From Mesorhizobium sp. WSM4313 (GTDB lineage Bacteria > Pseudomonadota > Alphaproteobacteria > Rhizobiales > Rhizobiaceae): a DNA stretch of 64,000 nucleotides. Under the pieces are notes generated by a model that was not told the DNA's origin, searched no databases, and saw nothing but the letters and a program-made list of their open reading frames with translations. The stretch spans positions 372,001-436,000 of the forward strand of contig NZ_NSFT01000001.1 in assembly GCF_002294725.1 (NCBI RefSeq), read 5' to 3'. Position numbers and translations under genes: made by a program. This document shows, one piece after another, positions 62,033 through 64,000 of this stretch. Position 1 is the first letter of the stretch, and every line of letters starts with the position of its first letter.

Positions 62033-62358
62033 TGGTCGAATAAACTGCCCAATTCGAGCCGAGGCAAGGCCCCAAGGAGCGTTCGCCGTACGGGCCTTTG
62101 CCAACTGTGGCGTGGCGTTCGTCGTTCGAACGATGACATGCTCCGGCCACAAATGTTTACATGGTGATGAACGCCGCCAAACCGTCTAAGCGACAAGACG
62201 AGCGTTTGCGGTAACCGGATTGCAAGGGCGTTCTGAGAATGTCCAATGGTACAAAACCGTTCCCGGTGACATGGAACGAAACGCAAAGTGACTTTTACGG
62301 CAGGCCGGCAATCCATAGATAGCGCTGGGTTTTCTGCTGGGAATCGGGGGCAATCGCC
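62033..62358. other. 326-base region upstream of glmS
   Basis: No coding region is convincing. It holds a 12-base palindrome, TCGTTCGAACGA, at 62122-62133 and a CGTTCC-N9-GGAACG inverted repeat at 62258-62278. Either could be an operator or a leader structure of glmS. No glmS ribozyme is expected in this group and none was recognised. Confidence 0.5.
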
Positions 62359-64000
62359 ATGTGCGGTATCGTTGGAATTGTTGGCCGAAGCCAAGTCGCG
62401 CCGCTCATCGTCGATGCGCTGAAGCGGCTTGAATATCGCGGCTACGACTCGGCCGGCGTCGCCACCATCGAAAGGGGCGAGCTCGGCCGCCGCCGCGCCG
62501 AGGGCAAGCTGGTCAATCTCGAACGCCGGCTGAAGGACGAGCCGCTGGACGGCACGATCGGCATCGGCCACACACGCTGGGCGACGCATGGCGTGCCCAA
62601 CGAGACCAATGCGCATCCGCATTTTTCCGAGGGCGTCGCCATTGTCCACAACGGCATCATCGAGAATTTCGCCGAGCTGCGCGACGAACTCACCCGCGAC
62701 GGCTACTCTTTCTCTTCGCAGACCGACACCGAGGTTGTCGCGCATCTGGTGGCGCGCGAGCTCGCCAAGGGGCTGAAGCCGGTGGAAGCCGCTCATGCGG
62801 CGCTGAAGCGGCTTTCCGGCGCCTTTGCCCTGGCAATCATGTTCAAGGGCGACGAGGACCTGATCGTCGGCGCCCGCAACGGACCGCCTTTGGCCGTCGG
62901 CCATGGCGAGGGCGAGATGTTTTTGGGCTCCGACGCCATTGCGCTGGCGCCTTTTACCAATGCGGTCACCTATCTCGAGGACGGCGACTGGGCGGTCGTG
63001 CGTCGCGAAAGCGTGACCATCTACGACATCGACGGCAGACAGGTCGACCGCAAGCGCCAGCAGTCACTGTCGACCAGCTTCATGGTCGACAAGGGAAACC
63101 GCCGCCATTTCATGGAAAAGGAAATCCATGAGCAGCCGGAGGTGATCTCGCACACGCTGGCGCATTATTTGGATTTCGCATCGGGGGTGTCGAAGCCGCT
63201 CGACCTGCCTTTCGACTTCGCCAAGATCGGCCGTCTGGCGCTTTCGGCCTGCGGCACCGCCTATCTCGCCGGGCTGATCAGCAAATACTGGTTCGAGCGC
63301 TATGCACGGCTGCCGATCGACATCGACGTCGCCTCCGAGTTCCGCTACCGCGAGATGCCGCTTTCGGCCAATGACGCGGCGTTCTTCATCTCGCAGTCGG
63401 GCGAGACCGCCGACACGCTTGCTTCGCTGCGCTATTGCCGCAAGGCCGGCATGAAAATCGGCGCTGTCGTCAATGTGCGGGAATCGACCATGGCGCGCGA
63501 ATCCGACGTCGTGCTGCCGACGCTGGCCGGGCCGGAGATCGGCGTCGCCTCGACCAAGGCTTTTACCTGCCAGCTATCCGTCTTGGCTGCGCTCGCGGTC
63601 CGCGCGGGCGTGGCGCGCGGCACGATCTCGCGCGATGAGGAAAAGCAGCTGGTGCGCGAGCTTTCCGAGGCGCCGCGCTACGCCACCCGGGTGCTGAAGC
63701 TTGACGAGCAGATCGAGCGCATCTCGCGCGAGCTGTCGCGCTACAAGGACGTGCTCTATCTCGGCCGCGACACCAATTTTCCGCTGGCCATGGAAGGCGC
63801 GCTGAAGCTCAAGGAAATCTCCTACATCCACGCCGAAGGCTATGCCGGCGGCGAGCTGAAGCACGGGCCGATCGCGCTGATCGACGAGAACATGCCGGTG
63901 ATCGTCATTGCGCCGCATGACCGCATCTTCGAAAAGACCGTGTCGAACATGCAGGAAGTGGCGGCGCGTGGCGGCAAGATCATCCTGATCACCGACAAGA
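62359..64000 (+). CDS. glmS: Glutamine-fructose-6-phosphate aminotransferase (isomerising), 3' end cut
   Basis: First enzyme of hexosamine synthesis, making glucosamine-6-phosphate from fructose-6-phosphate and glutamine. The catalytic cysteine follows the initiator Met (MCGIVGIVGRSQ). The glutaminase domain shows RLEYRGYDSAGVAT, GHTRWATHG and NGIIENFAELR. The SIS domains follow, with SACGTAYLAGLISKYWFERY and SQSGETADTLASLRYC. The gene runs off the window after 547 codons; the complete enzyme is about 607. Confidence 0.96.
   Translation, partial: MCGIVGIVGRSQVAPLIVDALKRLEYRGYDSAGVATIERGELGRRRAEGKLVNLERRLKDEPLDGTIGIGHTRWATHGVPNETNAHPHFSEGVAIVHNGIIENFAELRDELTRDGYSFSSQTDTEVVAHLVARELAKGLKPVEAAHAALKRLSGAFALAIMFKGDEDLIVGARNGPPLAVGHGEGEMFLGSDAIALAPFTNAVTYLEDGDWAVVRRESVTIYDIDGRQVDRKRQQSLSTSFMVDKGNRRHFMEKEIHEQPEVISHTLAHYLDFASGVSKPLDLPFDFAKIGRLALSACGTAYLAGLISKYWFERYARLPIDIDVASEFRYREMPLSANDAAFFISQSGETADTLASLRYCRKAGMKIGAVVNVRESTMARESDVVLPTLAGPEIGVASTKAFTCQLSVLAALAVRAGVARGTISRDEEKQLVRELSEAPRYATRVLKLDEQIERISRELSRYKDVLYLGRDTNFPLAMEGALKLKEISYIHAEGYAGGELKHGPIALIDENMPVIVIAPHDRIFEKTVSNMQEVAARGGKIILITDK

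Noticed and set aside
62123..62132. GTTCGAAC core as a tRNA T-loop
   Set aside because: It is a pure palindrome without flanking stems of a tRNA.

Overview
This is a GC-rich chromosomal window from an alphaproteobacterium, most likely of the order Hyphomicrobiales (Rhizobiales) and close to Mesorhizobium. That placement is an inference. It rests on the divK-pleD pair, the Tad/Cpa pilus operon, small families typical of the group (DUF2336, DUF3572, DUF983, DUF1345), a DinB with an N-terminal zinc ribbon, GTTC-N7-GTTC LexA-type boxes, a rhizobial intergenic palindrome and a gcvT-gcvH-gcvP operon behind a tandem glycine riboswitch. No tRNA, rRNA, CRISPR array, prophage or intact insertion sequence was seen.

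Layout. 1-9 kb: the end of a class D beta-lactamase, thrS with a terminator, a lysophospholipid acyltransferase, an exported protein, a nitroreductase, an isoprenylcysteine methyltransferase-like membrane protein, a CitE-like/MaoC pair, a DUF2336 protein and a VOC protein. 9-13.4 kb: a FUSC transporter and parE. 13.6-21.6 kb: a Tad pilus operon (cpaB, cpaC, small lipoprotein, cpaE, cpaF, tadB, tadC, then tadD), without pilin or prepilin peptidase in this window. 21.7-27.5 kb: a membrane diguanylate cyclase and the glycine cleavage operon. 27.7-34 kb: a protein with an internal A-B-A-B duplication, a GNAT enzyme, a Tat-exported molybdopterin oxidoreductase with its cytochrome b partner, DUF1345, a YaiI/YqxD protein and the glutathione-dependent formaldehyde pair gfa-adhC. 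34-40 kb: an acyl-CoA carboxylase biotin subunit and dnaE. 40-48 kb: an EamA transporter, an exported protein, dinB, a GNAT protein, a large periplasmic protein, a HAD-like protein, DUF3572, divK and pleD. 48-57 kb, leftward: rpmG, a Nif3/CutA-like protein, an MFS transporter, a NUDIX hydrolase, DUF983, rnr and topA. 57-64 kb: ccdA, an adenylate cyclase/TolB/TPR protein, glmU, a small conserved protein and the start of glmS.

Functional groupings. cpaB-tadD build the envelope part of a type IVc pilus. gcvTHP degrade glycine under riboswitch control. gfa and adhC detoxify formaldehyde through glutathione. divK and pleD are the cell-cycle regulator and diguanylate cyclase pair. glmU and glmS supply UDP-N-acetylglucosamine. 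parE and dinB each have an upstream LexA-type box, which links them to the SOS response.

No clearly undescribed system such as a novel defence island or biosynthetic cluster stands out. The most interesting unexplained items are a perfect 19-bp palindrome upstream of ccdA, two copies of a dispersed intergenic element with inverted ends, a 24-bp triplicate repeat running over a stop codon, a candidate 66-residue gene with a strong ribosome binding site between pleD and rpmG, and the A-B-A-B duplicated protein at 27.7 kb.
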